This document shows positions 17,572 through 26,507 of a stretch of DNA of 64,000 bases, piece after piece. This DNA is from Erysipelotrichaceae bacterium (GTDB lineage Bacteria > Bacillota_I > Bacilli_A > Erysipelotrichales > Erysipelotrichaceae), in the NCBI GenBank assembly GCA_017515475.1, contig JAFWFS010000007.1:1-64000 (forward strand), in the 5' to 3' direction. The notes beneath the pieces were generated by a model, which made no database searches, was not told the origin of the DNA, and saw only the letters and a list, made by a program, of their open reading frames with translations. A program made the translations under genes and the position numbers. Numbering within the stretch: the stretch's first letter is position 1; each line of letters opens with the position of its first letter.

Positions 17572-18599
17572 GATCGATATACGATTTATCAATGAAGGAA
17601 CTGCAGGAATACCTTGAAGAGAATCATATCAAGGCTTTTCACGGCAGGCAGATATTCCGCTGGATTTATGATAAAAGGATCAATGATTTTGATCTGATGA
17701 CCGATTTATCCAAGAATCTGATCGCAAAACTGAAGGAAGACTTTACGATCTCTCCTTTGACCGTAAAAGACAGACAGATCTCCAAAGACGGAACCCAGAA
17801 ATTCCTCTTTGAACTGGAAGACAAGGCTCTCGTGGAATCCGTTCTGATGATTTTTGACTACGGCTTTTCAGCCTGTCTGTCCTCTCAGGTCGGATGCAAC
17901 ATGGGCTGCAGCTTCTGTGCCTCCGGTCTATTGAAAAAACAGCGCGACTTGACCTCCGGGGAGATCGTTTCTCAAGCCCTGATGATTCAGAAACAGCTGG
18001 ATGAAGACGGTGAACGGCTCGGAAACATCGTGGTCATGGGAACGGGAGAACCTTTCGACAACTACGACAACGTCATGCGGGCCATGAACATTCTGAACGA
18101 TCCGTACGGGCTGCAGATCGGTTCAAGACACATCTCCATTTCTACCTGCGGCATCGTTCCGGGAATCAGAAGATTTGCCAAAGAGAACCTGCAATACAAT
18201 CTTGCCATCTCTCTGCATGCCCCAAACGATGAACTAAGAAGCTCCTTGATGCCCGTAAACAAGGCATATCCGCTTCCGGTACTCTTTGATGCCTTAAAAG
18301 AATACAGCACTCTGAACAACCGCCGTCTGACGTTTGAATACCTGCTGCTGAAGGGAATCAACGATTCCAGGAAGGAAGCCGATGAAATCAGAGATCTGCT
18401 GAAAGGACTTAATGCCTATATCAATCTGATCCCTTACAATAAGGTTTCGGAAAAAGACTTCGAAACCTCGGATGACGAGAATGCGTTAAGATTCTACGAT
18501 CTGCTGAAGAAAAACGGTGTAGCCGTTACTCTGAGACAAAAAAAAGGAGACGACATTGACGCTGCCTGTGGCCAACTCAGGGCGAATCATATAAAATAA
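17568..18599 (+). CDS. rlmN: 23S rRNA/tRNA (adenine-C2)-methyltransferase RlmN
   Basis: Radical SAM enzyme that methylates A2503 of 23S rRNA and A37 of some tRNAs. The 343 residues carry the cluster motif in CNMGCSFCASG (CxxxCxxC, about residues 108-118), VVMGTGEPFDNYDN, ISISTCGIVPGI and SLHAPNDELRSSLMPVN. The C-terminal catalytic cysteine lies in DIDAACGQLR. The N-terminus has AFHGRQIFRWIY. It is coupled to rsmB and followed by prpC after 5 bases, the conserved Firmicute order. Confidence 0.97.
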   Translation: MRSIYDLSMKELQEYLEENHIKAFHGRQIFRWIYDKRINDFDLMTDLSKNLIAKLKEDFTISPLTVKDRQISKDGTQKFLFELEDKALVESVLMIFDYGFSACLSSQVGCNMGCSFCASGLLKKQRDLTSGEIVSQALMIQKQLDEDGERLGNIVVMGTGEPFDNYDNVMRAMNILNDPYGLQIGSRHISISTCGIVPGIRRFAKENLQYNLAISLHAPNDELRSSLMPVNKAYPLPVLFDALKEYSTLNNRRLTFEYLLLKGINDSRKEADEIRDLLKGLNAYINLIPYNKVSEKDFETSDDENALRFYDLLKKNGVAVTLRQKKGDDIDAACGQLRANHIK

Positions 18600-18604
18600 A
18601 GAAG

Positions 18605-19330
18605 ATGGATTATTACTGTATTACCGATATCGGACTGTTAAGAGAAAAAAACCAGGATTCTTATCTGGCCTTATACAACGAGCACGGCGATTTTCTGGCT
18701 CTGGTTGCTGATGGAATAGGGGGCGGAAAGGCCGGAGAAGTCGCAAGTGGAGAAACGATCAAGTACTTTGAATTCGCTTTTAGGGAATCCGGACCTTTTT
18801 CGACACTGGAAGATGTGATCAGTTATCTGAATTTCCATATATCAATGGTTAACAGACATATCCATGATCTTTCAAAAAAATACAAGGAATATGAAGGGAT
18901 GGGTACGACTCTGACCGGCATCATGATCACTTCACACGGCACCGTCAGTATCAACTGCGGTGATTCCAGAGTCTACGGCTTTATCGACGATCTGGTCGTT
19001 CATCTGACCAAGGATCATACTCTGGTCAACCAGATGCTGGAAAACAGGGAGATCAGCTTTACGGAATCCATCAATCATCCGAAGAAACACTATCTGGTAA
19101 AAGCCATCGGCGTATACAGCGAAATAGAAGCCGATGTTCATAAGGTAAAGGACATGGATTACTATCTGATCTGTTCAGATGGACTGCATTCCTATGTGAG
19201 TGATAAAGAGATACAGCAGATCGTCGTGGATCAGAATAAAACGGTACAGGAAAAGACGGAAGATCTCAAGGATCTTGCGCTGCTGAAAGGTGGATATGAC
19301 AACGTAACAGTCATACTGGTGAAGAAATAA
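18605..19330 (+). CDS. prpC: PP2C-family protein serine/threonine phosphatase PrpC
   Basis: Metal-dependent phosphatase that reverses PrkC phosphorylation. The 241 residues follow the PP2C order: TDIGLLREKNQDS, the metal site VADGIGGGKAGEVAS, GMGTTLTGIM, NCGDSRVYGF, the DHTLVNQMLENREIS segment, LICSDGLHSYV and GGYDNVTVILVKK at the end. All acidic metal ligands seen in the family are present. It is a cytoplasmic protein. It shares one base (TAATG) with prkC. Confidence 0.96.
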   Translation: MDYYCITDIGLLREKNQDSYLALYNEHGDFLALVADGIGGGKAGEVASGETIKYFEFAFRESGPFSTLEDVISYLNFHISMVNRHIHDLSKKYKEYEGMGTTLTGIMITSHGTVSINCGDSRVYGFIDDLVVHLTKDHTLVNQMLENREISFTESINHPKKHYLVKAIGVYSEIEADVHKVKDMDYYLICSDGLHSYVSDKEIQQIVVDQNKTVQEKTEDLKDLALLKGGYDNVTVILVKK

Positions 19331-21000
19331 TGTCGGAATACATCGGAAAACGTTACCGGATCGTAAAACTGATAGGCAAGGGAGGCATGGCGGATGTCTA
19401 TCTTGCTTTTGATACGATCTTAAAGAGGGAAGTAGCGGTAAAAGTACTGAAATCGGATATGTCGGATGACCCTGTCGCACTGGAACGCTTTAAGCGTGAA
19501 GCGGGAGCGGTAACAAAGCTGTCGCATCCGAATATTGTCGACGTCTATGATGTCGGCGACGACGGGGACAAGCACTATATCGTCATGGAATATGTCAAGG
19601 GATATACCCTGAAACAGCTGATCAAGAAAAGGGGACCGATTCCTTACAAGGAAGCCGTATGGATGATGAAACAGTTGGCAGGAGCGCTGATGGAAGCGCA
19701 TCGCAACAATGTCATTCACCGTGACGTGAAGTCCCAGAATGTGCTGATCAAGGATGATGGTACGATCAAACTGTCCGACTTCGGTATCGCCATGGCATCC
19801 GGAGCAATGCAGATCACCCATAAGGATTCCATTCTGGGTTCTGTCCATTATCTTGCACCGGAAATATCAAAAGGGAAACAGGCATCGATGCAGTCAGATA
19901 TCTATTCGCTGGGAATCGTTTTCTACGAACTGCTGACCGGTGACGTTCCTTTCAAAGCTGACAACCCCGTCCAGGTCGCTCTAAAACATGTCAAGGAAAA
20001 CATTCCTTCCGTCAGGAGCTTTGATCCGAATATTCCGCAGTCCGTCGAAAACATCATTCTGAAAGCCACTGCAAAGAACGTCAACGAGCGGTACAAGAAT
20101 ATTGCTCTTATGATACAGGATCTCAACGAATGCCTGAAGCGGGCACGCCGTAATGAGCCAAGAGCGCAGATCAGAAATACTCCGGAAAGAAGATCAATTG
20201 AAAATATTCATATTTCCGATACTGCAAACAAGAAAACGAAGAAAGGCACAAAAGACACGCCATTATTATCGATTTTCCTGCTTTGTACTACGATATTCTC
20301 CGTTATCGTTCTGTTTATGCTGCTGTTTATTACCGGCGTCATAGGCAGAGGGACAAAGACTGTTACGGTACCGCAGATCAGAAATCTGACGGTTCAGGAG
20401 GCAAAAGACCTTCTGGCACTGAATAATCTGGAAGTCGATGATTCCCATATCACTTGGACTCTTTCCGACAACGTTCAGAAAGATCTGATCATTTCTTCCG
20501 TCCCGGAAGAAGGGGAAGAAGTTGAATCCGGAACGAAGGTAAAGCTTACCGTATCCAGTGGCATTTATTCAATACTCGGCGATTATACCGGCGTGCATTA
20601 CACGGCCGCAAGAGATGAACTGATTGCCTTGAACTTCAAGGTAAAGCTTGTCCCGGTTGAATCTGACGAAGAACCCGGAACCGTCATTGAACAGTCTTTA
20701 CCGGCGAAATCCAAGTACGACGCTTCCAAGAACAATGAAATCACCCTGAAATATTCTCTGGAATCGGCTGTGCTTCTGCCGTATGACTTGTATGGAAAAT
20801 CTTTATCGGAAGCTTCATCCTACTTCAGGAACAACGATGTCGAATATGAATTCTCGAAGCAAAGCAAAGAATTCTTTACTGCAGAAGAAGTTCTGGATGC
20901 TCCGCCTGGAACGGTAGTCAGAACGTTACCGGAACTGGGATCGACTTATCTGAAATCTGCGGATGAGAAAGTTATTGTCTATTATTATGAGGAGAACTGA
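19330..21000 (+). CDS. prkC: PASTA-domain serine/threonine protein kinase PrkC
   Basis: Transmembrane kinase that senses muropeptides or lipid II and controls wall growth and germination. The cytoplasmic kinase domain spans about residues 1-265. It has GKGGMADVYLA, the ATP lysine in VAVKVLK, the HRDVKSQN catalytic loop, DFGIA and APE (YLAPE). A basic linker follows and one membrane segment lies at about 314-338. Three extracellular PASTA repeats follow (starts near 345, 413 and 478). The length of 556 is slightly short because most homologues have three or four PASTA units and a longer linker. rsgA, which usually follows prkC, is absent; rpe comes next after 3 bases. Confidence 0.96.
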   Translation: MSEYIGKRYRIVKLIGKGGMADVYLAFDTILKREVAVKVLKSDMSDDPVALERFKREAGAVTKLSHPNIVDVYDVGDDGDKHYIVMEYVKGYTLKQLIKKRGPIPYKEAVWMMKQLAGALMEAHRNNVIHRDVKSQNVLIKDDGTIKLSDFGIAMASGAMQITHKDSILGSVHYLAPEISKGKQASMQSDIYSLGIVFYELLTGDVPFKADNPVQVALKHVKENIPSVRSFDPNIPQSVENIILKATAKNVNERYKNIALMIQDLNECLKRARRNEPRAQIRNTPERRSIENIHISDTANKKTKKGTKDTPLLSIFLLCTTIFSVIVLFMLLFITGVIGRGTKTVTVPQIRNLTVQEAKDLLALNNLEVDDSHITWTLSDNVQKDLIISSVPEEGEEVESGTKVKLTVSSGIYSILGDYTGVHYTAARDELIALNFKVKLVPVESDEEPGTVIEQSLPAKSKYDASKNNEITLKYSLESAVLLPYDLYGKSLSEASSYFRNNDVEYEFSKQSKEFFTAEEVLDAPPGTVVRTLPELGSTYLKSADEKVIVYYYEEN

Positions 21001-21003
21001 ACC

Positions 21004-21669
21004 ATGATCATTTCACCGTCTGTACTTTCTATGCATTACGACCGGTTCAATGAAGAACTGGCTGCCTTAAATGAAACCGTCGAGTGGATCCACTTCGATG
21101 TCATGGATGGACATTTTGTACCGAATCTGACTTTCGGTCCCGCCATCCTGCAGGCATTCAGAAGAAACACCCGGCTGTTCATGGATGTCCATCTGATGGT
21201 AACGGATCCCGACTATTACAGCGACGTCTTTGCAAAAGCCGGAGCCGATTCCCTGATCTTCCACTATGAAGCCTACAACGATCTTGAAAAGTGCTCAAAA
21301 CTGATCGATAAGATTCACGGCATGTATCTGAAAGCCGGAATCTCCATCAAACCGGCAACACCGGTCGAAACGATATTCCCGTTGCTTGATAAAACGGACA
21401 TTGTTCTGGTCATGTCGGTAGAACCGGGTTTCGGCGGACAGAAGTACATTCCGGAATCTTCGGAGAAGATCAGCAAGCTGAAAGCTTTCAAGACTGCCAG
21501 AAATCTCGACTACATCATTGAAGTTGATGGCGGAGTCAACGACAGAAACGCCCATGAGATCGTAAGCGACGGCGCGGATGCGCTGGTAGCCGGATCTTTT
21601 GTCTTCAACGGAGATATCAGAGCCAATGTCGCAAAACTAAGAGGAAACAAAAACAAAGACAGCGAATAA
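21004..21669 (+). CDS. rpe: Ribulose-phosphate 3-epimerase
   Basis: Interconverts ribulose 5-phosphate and xylulose 5-phosphate in the pentose phosphate pathway. The TIM-barrel signature appears as SPSVLSMHYDRF, HFDVMDGHFVPNLTFGP (metal and catalytic residues), MDVHLMV, VLVMSVEPGFGGQKYIP and VDGGVNDRNA with GADALVAGSFVF. The 221 residues are full length. It ends the priA-rpe unit with its own terminator. Confidence 0.97.
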   Translation: MIISPSVLSMHYDRFNEELAALNETVEWIHFDVMDGHFVPNLTFGPAILQAFRRNTRLFMDVHLMVTDPDYYSDVFAKAGADSLIFHYEAYNDLEKCSKLIDKIHGMYLKAGISIKPATPVETIFPLLDKTDIVLVMSVEPGFGGQKYIPESSEKISKLKAFKTARNLDYIIEVDGGVNDRNAHEIVSDGADALVAGSFVFNGDIRANVAKLRGNKNKDSE

Positions 21670-21680
21670 GCTGTCTTTTT
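21655..21680 (+). terminator. Rho-independent terminator after rpe
   Basis: AAAGACAGC, loop GAATAA (contains the rpe stop), GCTGTCTTT plus further T residues. Confidence 0.85.
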
Positions 21681-21684
21681 AGAT

Positions 21685-21707
21685 AAAAAAACTTCCTTAC
21701 GGAAGTT
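21685..21707 (-). terminator. Rho-independent terminator of rpmB
   Basis: On the minus strand AACTTCC-GTAA-GGAAGTT is followed by a run of T. It lies between the convergent rpe and rpmB genes. Confidence 0.85.
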
Positions 21708-21900
21708 ATGCTGCCTTAGCCTGATTTTTTAATGTTCTAAGTGCGCGGGCAGAAACGCGAACCTTCTTTGGTTTACCATCAACCAGCATTGTTACATTCT
21801 GAAGATTGACATTCCATTTACGGCGTGTAGCACGAAGTGAATGTGAACGGTTATTACCAGACATCTGTTTTTTGCCTGTGATAGCACAAACTCTTGACAT
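21706..21900 (-). CDS. rpmB: Ribosomal protein bL28
   Basis: Large-subunit protein of 64 residues, [11 protein letters not shown] with [15 protein letters not shown] and [12 protein letters not shown]. The start at 21900 is chosen because it gives the standard MSRVC N-terminus and has AAGGGGG upstream. A longer in-frame extension to 21963 has no family similarity. The gene is monocistronic, between rpe and the ftsA-like gene. Confidence 0.97.
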   Translation of the reverse strand: MSRVCAITGKKQMSGNNRSHSLRATRRKWNVNLQNVTMLVDGKPKKVRVSARALRTLKNQAKAA

Positions 21901-21999
21901 ACAGCTTGCCCCCTTTCTCTTTTGACGCTTAATTACTTTAACATAAATGAAAAAGAAATGCAAATTATATTTTTATGTTTTTTTATTTATTGTTAATTA

Positions 22000-22008
22000 T
22001 GCTAAAAT
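22000..22008 (+). promoter_or_regulatory. Extended -10 promoter before the ftsA-like gene
   Basis: TGC-TAAAAT ends 8 bases before the ATG at 22017 and lies in a very T-rich region. No Shine-Dalgarno sequence is present. Confidence 0.5.
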
Positions 22009-22016
22009 GACTATGT

Positions 22017-23264
22017 ATGGGTAATCATATCAAACAGATCTACGTATCTTTACAGCTGTGCGAAAATGAAATCAAAATTCTGGTCGGTGAGTATTTCAAC
22101 ACCCGTTTTAATATTATCCGCAGCGAAAAGTATCCAACCTCTTCAATCAGCGATTTTAAAATCACAAACAGGGAGGAACTGATCAGGGATATCGGAAATG
22201 CGATAAAGGACTGCGGCGACAAGATCGGATCGCAGATCGAACAGGTGATTCTGGTTCTTCCTGCCTATAATTTCAAACGTTATCCTTTGCACTCTACAGT
22301 CATTCCGGAAAACGGAATCGTCAGAAGGGAAGATATCGCAAGAGCTGTAAGCAATTCCCTGAAAGCCAATAGGGACGCTGGTGTCATGGTCGTAAATCCG
22401 GTTATAGTCAAATATACCGTCAACGGCATTTCGACGCGCAGACTGCCGGAAAAGGAAGTATGCGATGAACTGACCGTAGATATCGACCTGCTTTGCGCAG
22501 ACATTGAAATGTGCTACGAATATGTATCCGTTATCGAGGAATCGGGGATCAAGGTTCTGGATATTACTCTGAATAACTATGCGATCGCCAAAGAAGCGGC
22601 GCTTCTGGAAGAGAGCCTGAACAGGAATATCGTCATTCTGGACATCGAAAAATCCTGTACCTATCTGACTCTGCTGTCCAAAGGCAAACTGGTATCTGCC
22701 GAAGTCGTCTTCGATGGACTCAACTCGCTGATCAATAGGGTATACAGAAATCTCAACATGCCTTACAACGACATCTGCAAGTTGGTGAAATACTGCGTCA
22801 ACTACAGCAGCGAATATCCTGACGATACGATCTATGCCTGGAGCGATCAGGGTACGACTAAAACGATTACCACGGCTCAGCTGAACGAAACTGTGGAAGA
22901 GCCTCTAAAAGCATTAAGTGAAAAGCTGCTGACCATGTGCAAACCGATCATCGAATCCGGTGCCATGATCGTTCTGACCGGAGAAGGAGAGAAGATGAAT
23001 GAACTCGCCAACGCTCTAAAGGATGGATGCAACGGTCAGCTGAAGACGTATTATCCGGATACGATCGGTGTCAGAGATCCGTCTTTGACGGCATTATATG
23101 GTGCCTTCTTCGTATATCGTGATAAAGTGTTGTTGAATAATCTTGATGTAAACTGCATTGATCTGCTGGCTTACGATTCACTGATCGATCAGCGTCAGCT
23201 GGATTCGGAAGGTGAGACGATCACTTCAAAGATCAGAAATCTGTTTAAGCAATATATTGGATAG
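22017..23264 (+). CDS. ftsA: FtsA-like cell division protein, divergent
   Basis: Probable membrane anchor for FtsZ. It shares FtsA layout: an actin-like fold with a 1C-like segment (VILVLPAYNFKRYPL, then KEVCDELTVDIDLL and VIEESGIKVLDITLNNYA). It ends in the amphipathic helix ITSKIRNLFKQYIG, like the FtsA membrane-targeting tail. It lies 12 bases upstream of ftsZ. The nucleotide-site motifs are strongly altered: DIEKSCTYL at 209-217 replaces the phosphate-2 pattern DIGGGTTD, and VSLQLCENEIK at 10-20 replaces the phosphate-1 loop. LTGEGEKM stands where GGGA is expected. ATP binding is therefore doubtful. Position and tail give the assignment; sequence similarity alone is modest. Confidence 0.78.
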   Translation: MGNHIKQIYVSLQLCENEIKILVGEYFNTRFNIIRSEKYPTSSISDFKITNREELIRDIGNAIKDCGDKIGSQIEQVILVLPAYNFKRYPLHSTVIPENGIVRREDIARAVSNSLKANRDAGVMVVNPVIVKYTVNGISTRRLPEKEVCDELTVDIDLLCADIEMCYEYVSVIEESGIKVLDITLNNYAIAKEAALLEESLNRNIVILDIEKSCTYLTLLSKGKLVSAEVVFDGLNSLINRVYRNLNMPYNDICKLVKYCVNYSSEYPDDTIYAWSDQGTTKTITTAQLNETVEEPLKALSEKLLTMCKPIIESGAMIVLTGEGEKMNELANALKDGCNGQLKTYYPDTIGVRDPSLTALYGAFFVYRDKVLLNNLDVNCIDLLAYDSLIDQRQLDSEGETITSKIRNLFKQYIG

Positions 23265-23276
23265 GGGGTAAATCAG

Positions 23277-24380
23277 ATGAGTATTAGACCGGAGTACAAC
23301 CAGGTAGCAAGGATTAAGGTATTCGGTATTGGCGGTGCCGGCTGTAATGCCGTGAATCGCATGGTGAATGACGGCGTAAAAGGTGTTGATTTTTATGTGT
23401 GCAATACGGATATTCAGTCCCTCAATCTTTCAAAATGTCCGAATAAGATCGTCCTTGGCCGTGAACTGACAAAAGGCCTCGGTGCAGGAGGAAATCCTGA
23501 AGTCGGTCAGAAAGCAGCTCTGGAATCTCAGGAAGATATCAAAAAAGCGCTATCCGGTGCAGACATGGTATTCATCACCTGCGGCATGGGCGGCGGTACA
23601 GGAACGGGAGCCGCTCCGGTATTTGCCAAGTATGCCAAAGAGATGGGTGCACTGATCGTCGGCATCGTTACCAAGCCTTTCGATTTCGAAGGCAGAAGAA
23701 GAATGGATCAGGCCAATGTCGGTATCGAACAGATCAGACAGTACGTCGATTCGCTGATTATCGTATCCAATAACCAGTTGTTAAGCGTCATCGGAAAGAT
23801 TCCGATGCAGGAAGCGTTCAAGGAAGCCGACAACGTCTTAAGACAGGGTGTTCAGACCATTACCGATCTTATTGCCGTTCCGGCCTTCATCAATCTTGAT
23901 TTCGCCGACATCAGAACCGTAATGGCAGGCAAGGGTACTGCACTGATCGGCATCGGCATGGCTCAGGGTGAAAACAAGGCCAAGGAAGCCGCCGCCAGGG
24001 CAATCCGTTCTCCGTTGCTGGAAGCAAACATTAAAGGTGCCAAGTCCGCCATCATCAACATTACCGGTGGTCCGTCAATTTCGCTGCAGGATTCATCCAT
24101 TGCGGTCGACTTCATTAAAGAAGCCGCAGGAAGCGATATCGATATCATCTACGGTGTTGCGATCAACGAATCCCTTGGCGAAGCCATTATCGTAACCGTC
24201 ATTGCGACCGGATTCGATCTGCCGGGAACCAGTCATACGACTGCCCCGCAGCCTGACTTCCTCTTTGAAAAACCGCAGATCTCCGCTGAAACGGATGCGG
24301 AAATCAATCAGATGAAAGAGGAATTCGTCTCTCCGATCGCGGAAGATGATGTGCCGTCCTTTTTCAAAAACAGGACATAA
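23277..24380 (+). CDS. ftsZ: Cell division protein FtsZ
   Basis: Tubulin-like GTPase that forms the division ring. The 367 residues carry [14 protein letters not shown], the tubulin signature [11 protein letters not shown] (about 105-115), the T7 loop [11 protein letters not shown], and a variable linker. The C-terminal peptide [10 protein letters not shown] fits the conserved IPxFLxxR-type tail that binds FtsA. A GGGGGT ribosome site precedes the ATG. The gene is coupled with the upstream FtsA-like gene and followed by a terminator; no other division gene is adjacent. Confidence 0.99.
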   Translation: MSIRPEYNQVARIKVFGIGGAGCNAVNRMVNDGVKGVDFYVCNTDIQSLNLSKCPNKIVLGRELTKGLGAGGNPEVGQKAALESQEDIKKALSGADMVFITCGMGGGTGTGAAPVFAKYAKEMGALIVGIVTKPFDFEGRRRMDQANVGIEQIRQYVDSLIIVSNNQLLSVIGKIPMQEAFKEADNVLRQGVQTITDLIAVPAFINLDFADIRTVMAGKGTALIGIGMAQGENKAKEAAARAIRSPLLEANIKGAKSAIINITGGPSISLQDSSIAVDFIKEAAGSDIDIIYGVAINESLGEAIIVTVIATGFDLPGTSHTTAPQPDFLFEKPQISAETDAEINQMKEEFVSPIAEDDVPSFFKNRT

Positions 24381-24400
24381 ATAATAATGCAATGCTTAAA

Positions 24401-24423
24401 AAAGAAGGCTCAGCCTTCTTTTT
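24401..24423 (+). terminator. Rho-independent terminator of ftsZ
   Basis: AAAGAAGGC, loop TCA, GCCTTCTTT with extra T residues. Confidence 0.85.
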
Positions 24424-24533
24424 ATATTTATTTGCATTCTTCTATCGTTTCTGTTAATATATTGCCGTTATGACAAAACATGAAGACGTTCCTTTACCGT
24501 GTACTGGCATCACTTCAGAAATGAGGTGTTTTC

Positions 24534-25793
24534 ATGGATAACAATACAATTCTACTGGTTCTGATCCTTCTCGTGCTGTGCTACAGCTTTTTCAGTGCCT
24601 GCGAGACGGCTTTCAGCTCTTTGAACAAGATCAAGCTCAAAGCCCTGGCAAACACCGGAAACAGAAAGGCCGAAAAGACTTATGCATTAACGGAGAAGTT
24701 CCCGAAACTGCTTACTACGATCCTGGTAGGCAATACCATCGTCAATGTTGTTGCGGCATCACTGGCAACGGTTCTGTTCAGCAATCTCTATCACAATAAC
24801 GGTGTTGCGATCTCATCGATCGTCATGACGCTGGTGATCATGATCATCGGCGAAATCATTCCGAAGAATATCGCCAAGTACGTTCCGGAAAAGTTTGCGA
24901 TGAACGTGACCTGGATCCTGAATATCTTGGTTTTCCTTTTCACGCCTCTGACCTTCATCTTCAGTTATCTGGAAAAACTGATAAGCAGGCTTTTCTATGT
25001 CGAGAACGATACCTATTCTACCGACGAACTGCTGACAATGGTGGAAGAAGCCAATGAAGAAGGAGACATGGAAGATCACGAAGCCGATCTGATCACCAAC
25101 GCCCTGGAATTCAACGATCTCGACGTCGGTGAGATTCTGACGCCAAGAATCGATGTCATTGCGATCGATTTCGATGAAGACTCGGTAGAAGACATCGAAC
25201 TGATGTACCGCGATTCCGGTTATTCTCGTCTGCCTGTCTATGAAGACTCTCTGGACAACATCATCGGCGTATTGCATGAAAAGGACTTCTACTACCATCT
25301 TCTGTATGAAAAGTCCACCAATATCAAAGAGATCCTGCAGGAAGTATTCTATACCTCTCCGCATGTTAAGATTTCTTCGCTGCTGAAACAGTTCCAGACA
25401 TCAAAGTCACATATGGCTGTGGTTGTCGACGAATACGGCGGTACCCAGGGTATCATTACGATGGAAGATATTCTGGAAGAACTGGTTGGCGAGATCTATG
25501 ATGAGCATGATGAAGTCATCGAATACTACAAGAAACTGGACGATCACAACTACCTGATCAAGGCGGATCTTGATATCGACGATCTGTTTGAACATTTCGG
25601 TATCGAAACGGATGAAGAATTCGAGTTCAATACGACATCCGCATGGGTCATAGACGTACTCGACAAGATCCCGGTTAAGGGAGACGGATTCGACTACAAG
25701 AACATGCATGTGGAAGTAACGGATGCCGACTCCAAGAAAGTGAACGAAATCAAGATCACTTTCAAAGACAACGACGACAAAAAGGACAAGTGA
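24534..25793 (+). CDS. CNNM/HlyC-CorC family membrane protein with CBS domains
   Basis: Predicted divalent-cation (magnesium) transporter or regulator in the membrane. The 419 residues show the CNNM domain with four hydrophobic segments (about 3-25, 58-80, 86-108 and 120-145), including FSACETAFSSLN and IIGEIIPKNIAKY. A CBS pair follows (about 198-325, with ILTPRIDVIAID and SRLPVYEDSLDNIIGVLHEKD). The CorC_HlyC C-terminal domain is at about 340-415. GAGGTG is the ribosome site. A 23-codon upstream frame overlapping the start is described in the findings. The substrate is inferred from the family. Confidence 0.92.
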   Translation: MDNNTILLVLILLVLCYSFFSACETAFSSLNKIKLKALANTGNRKAEKTYALTEKFPKLLTTILVGNTIVNVVAASLATVLFSNLYHNNGVAISSIVMTLVIMIIGEIIPKNIAKYVPEKFAMNVTWILNILVFLFTPLTFIFSYLEKLISRLFYVENDTYSTDELLTMVEEANEEGDMEDHEADLITNALEFNDLDVGEILTPRIDVIAIDFDEDSVEDIELMYRDSGYSRLPVYEDSLDNIIGVLHEKDFYYHLLYEKSTNIKEILQEVFYTSPHVKISSLLKQFQTSKSHMAVVVDEYGGTQGIITMEDILEELVGEIYDEHDEVIEYYKKLDDHNYLIKADLDIDDLFEHFGIETDEEFEFNTTSAWVIDVLDKIPVKGDGFDYKNMHVEVTDADSKKVNEIKITFKDNDDKKDK

Positions 25794-25804
25794 TTGTCCT
25801 TTTT
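25779..25804 (+). terminator. Terminator overlapping the end of the CNNM gene
   Basis: AAAAAGGACA, loop AGTGAT, TGTCCTTTTT: a perfect 10-bp stem that includes the stop codon. It lies only 4 bases upstream of the rsmE -10 box. Confidence 0.82.
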
Positions 25805-25808
25805 AAGT

Positions 25809-25814
25809 TATAAT
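25809..25814 (+). promoter_or_regulatory. -10 box of rsmE, leaderless type
   Basis: TATAAT ends 6 bases before the rsmE ATG at 25821, directly after a terminator. No clear -35 or ribosome site is visible. Confidence 0.5.
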
Positions 25815-25820
25815 GGTTTT

Positions 25821-26507
25821 ATGCAGCAGTATTTTACTGGCGAAGAGATTCATTCCGGAGAGATCCTGGATCTGGATGATAAGATCCTGTATCATCTTCA
25901 GAAAGTATTAAGAAAAGACGGTTCTTACATATTCCGTTTATGTGACAGAAACGGAACCGTTTATCATGCTCATTTGATCAATAAGAAACAGTGCCAGACA
26001 ATGGATCGGCTCGATGAAAACAACGAACTCTCCTGTGACATTACCTGTATCCTTTCACTGATCAAGAACGATCATTTTGAGCTTTGCATCCAGAAACTCA
26101 CGGAACTGGGCGTCAACCGGATCGTTCCGTATCAGGCGCAAAGAAGCGTTGTCAGGTTCAGGGACAACAGGAAACTGGAAAGAATACGCAAGATCGCCTT
26201 AGAAGCCGCCGAACAGTCCCACCGCAACAGAATACCGGAAATCTGTGAAGTTGCTGCGCTTAAGGATCTGGACAAGTACAAAAGCCGGTACAATTACGTC
26301 TGCTACGAAGCGGAAAAGAACCTTGCTTCTTTAGAATGCAAAGGAAGCGTTACTTATATCATCGGCCCGGAAGGGGGTTTCGATGAGAAAGAATACAAAA
26401 AGATCACGGAAATGGGATATCAGTCCGTAAGCCTGGGAAAACGCATTCTGAGAGCGGAAACCGCCGCCATCTATTTCACCAGCAATATCGTAGGAAAATG
26501 CCAATGA
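25821..26507 (+). CDS. rsmE: 16S rRNA (uracil-1498-N3)-methyltransferase RsmE
   Basis: SPOUT-class methyltransferase acting on U1498 of 16S rRNA. The ATG at 25821 gives the standard MQQYF start; upstream in-frame codons belong to the preceding terminator. The 228 residues contain a PUA-like N-terminal domain, IQKLTELGVNRIVPYQAQRSV, ALEAAEQSHRNRIPEI and the knotted SAM site IGPEGGFDEKEY and SLGKRILRAETAAI. It overlaps mtaB by 4 bases (ATGA). The order rsmE-mtaB-rpsU-phoH is the usual Firmicute one. Confidence 0.95.
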   Translation: MQQYFTGEEIHSGEILDLDDKILYHLQKVLRKDGSYIFRLCDRNGTVYHAHLINKKQCQTMDRLDENNELSCDITCILSLIKNDHFELCIQKLTELGVNRIVPYQAQRSVVRFRDNRKLERIRKIALEAAEQSHRNRIPEICEVAALKDLDKYKSRYNYVCYEAEKNLASLECKGSVTYIIGPEGGFDEKEYKKITEMGYQSVSLGKRILRAETAAIYFTSNIVGKCQ

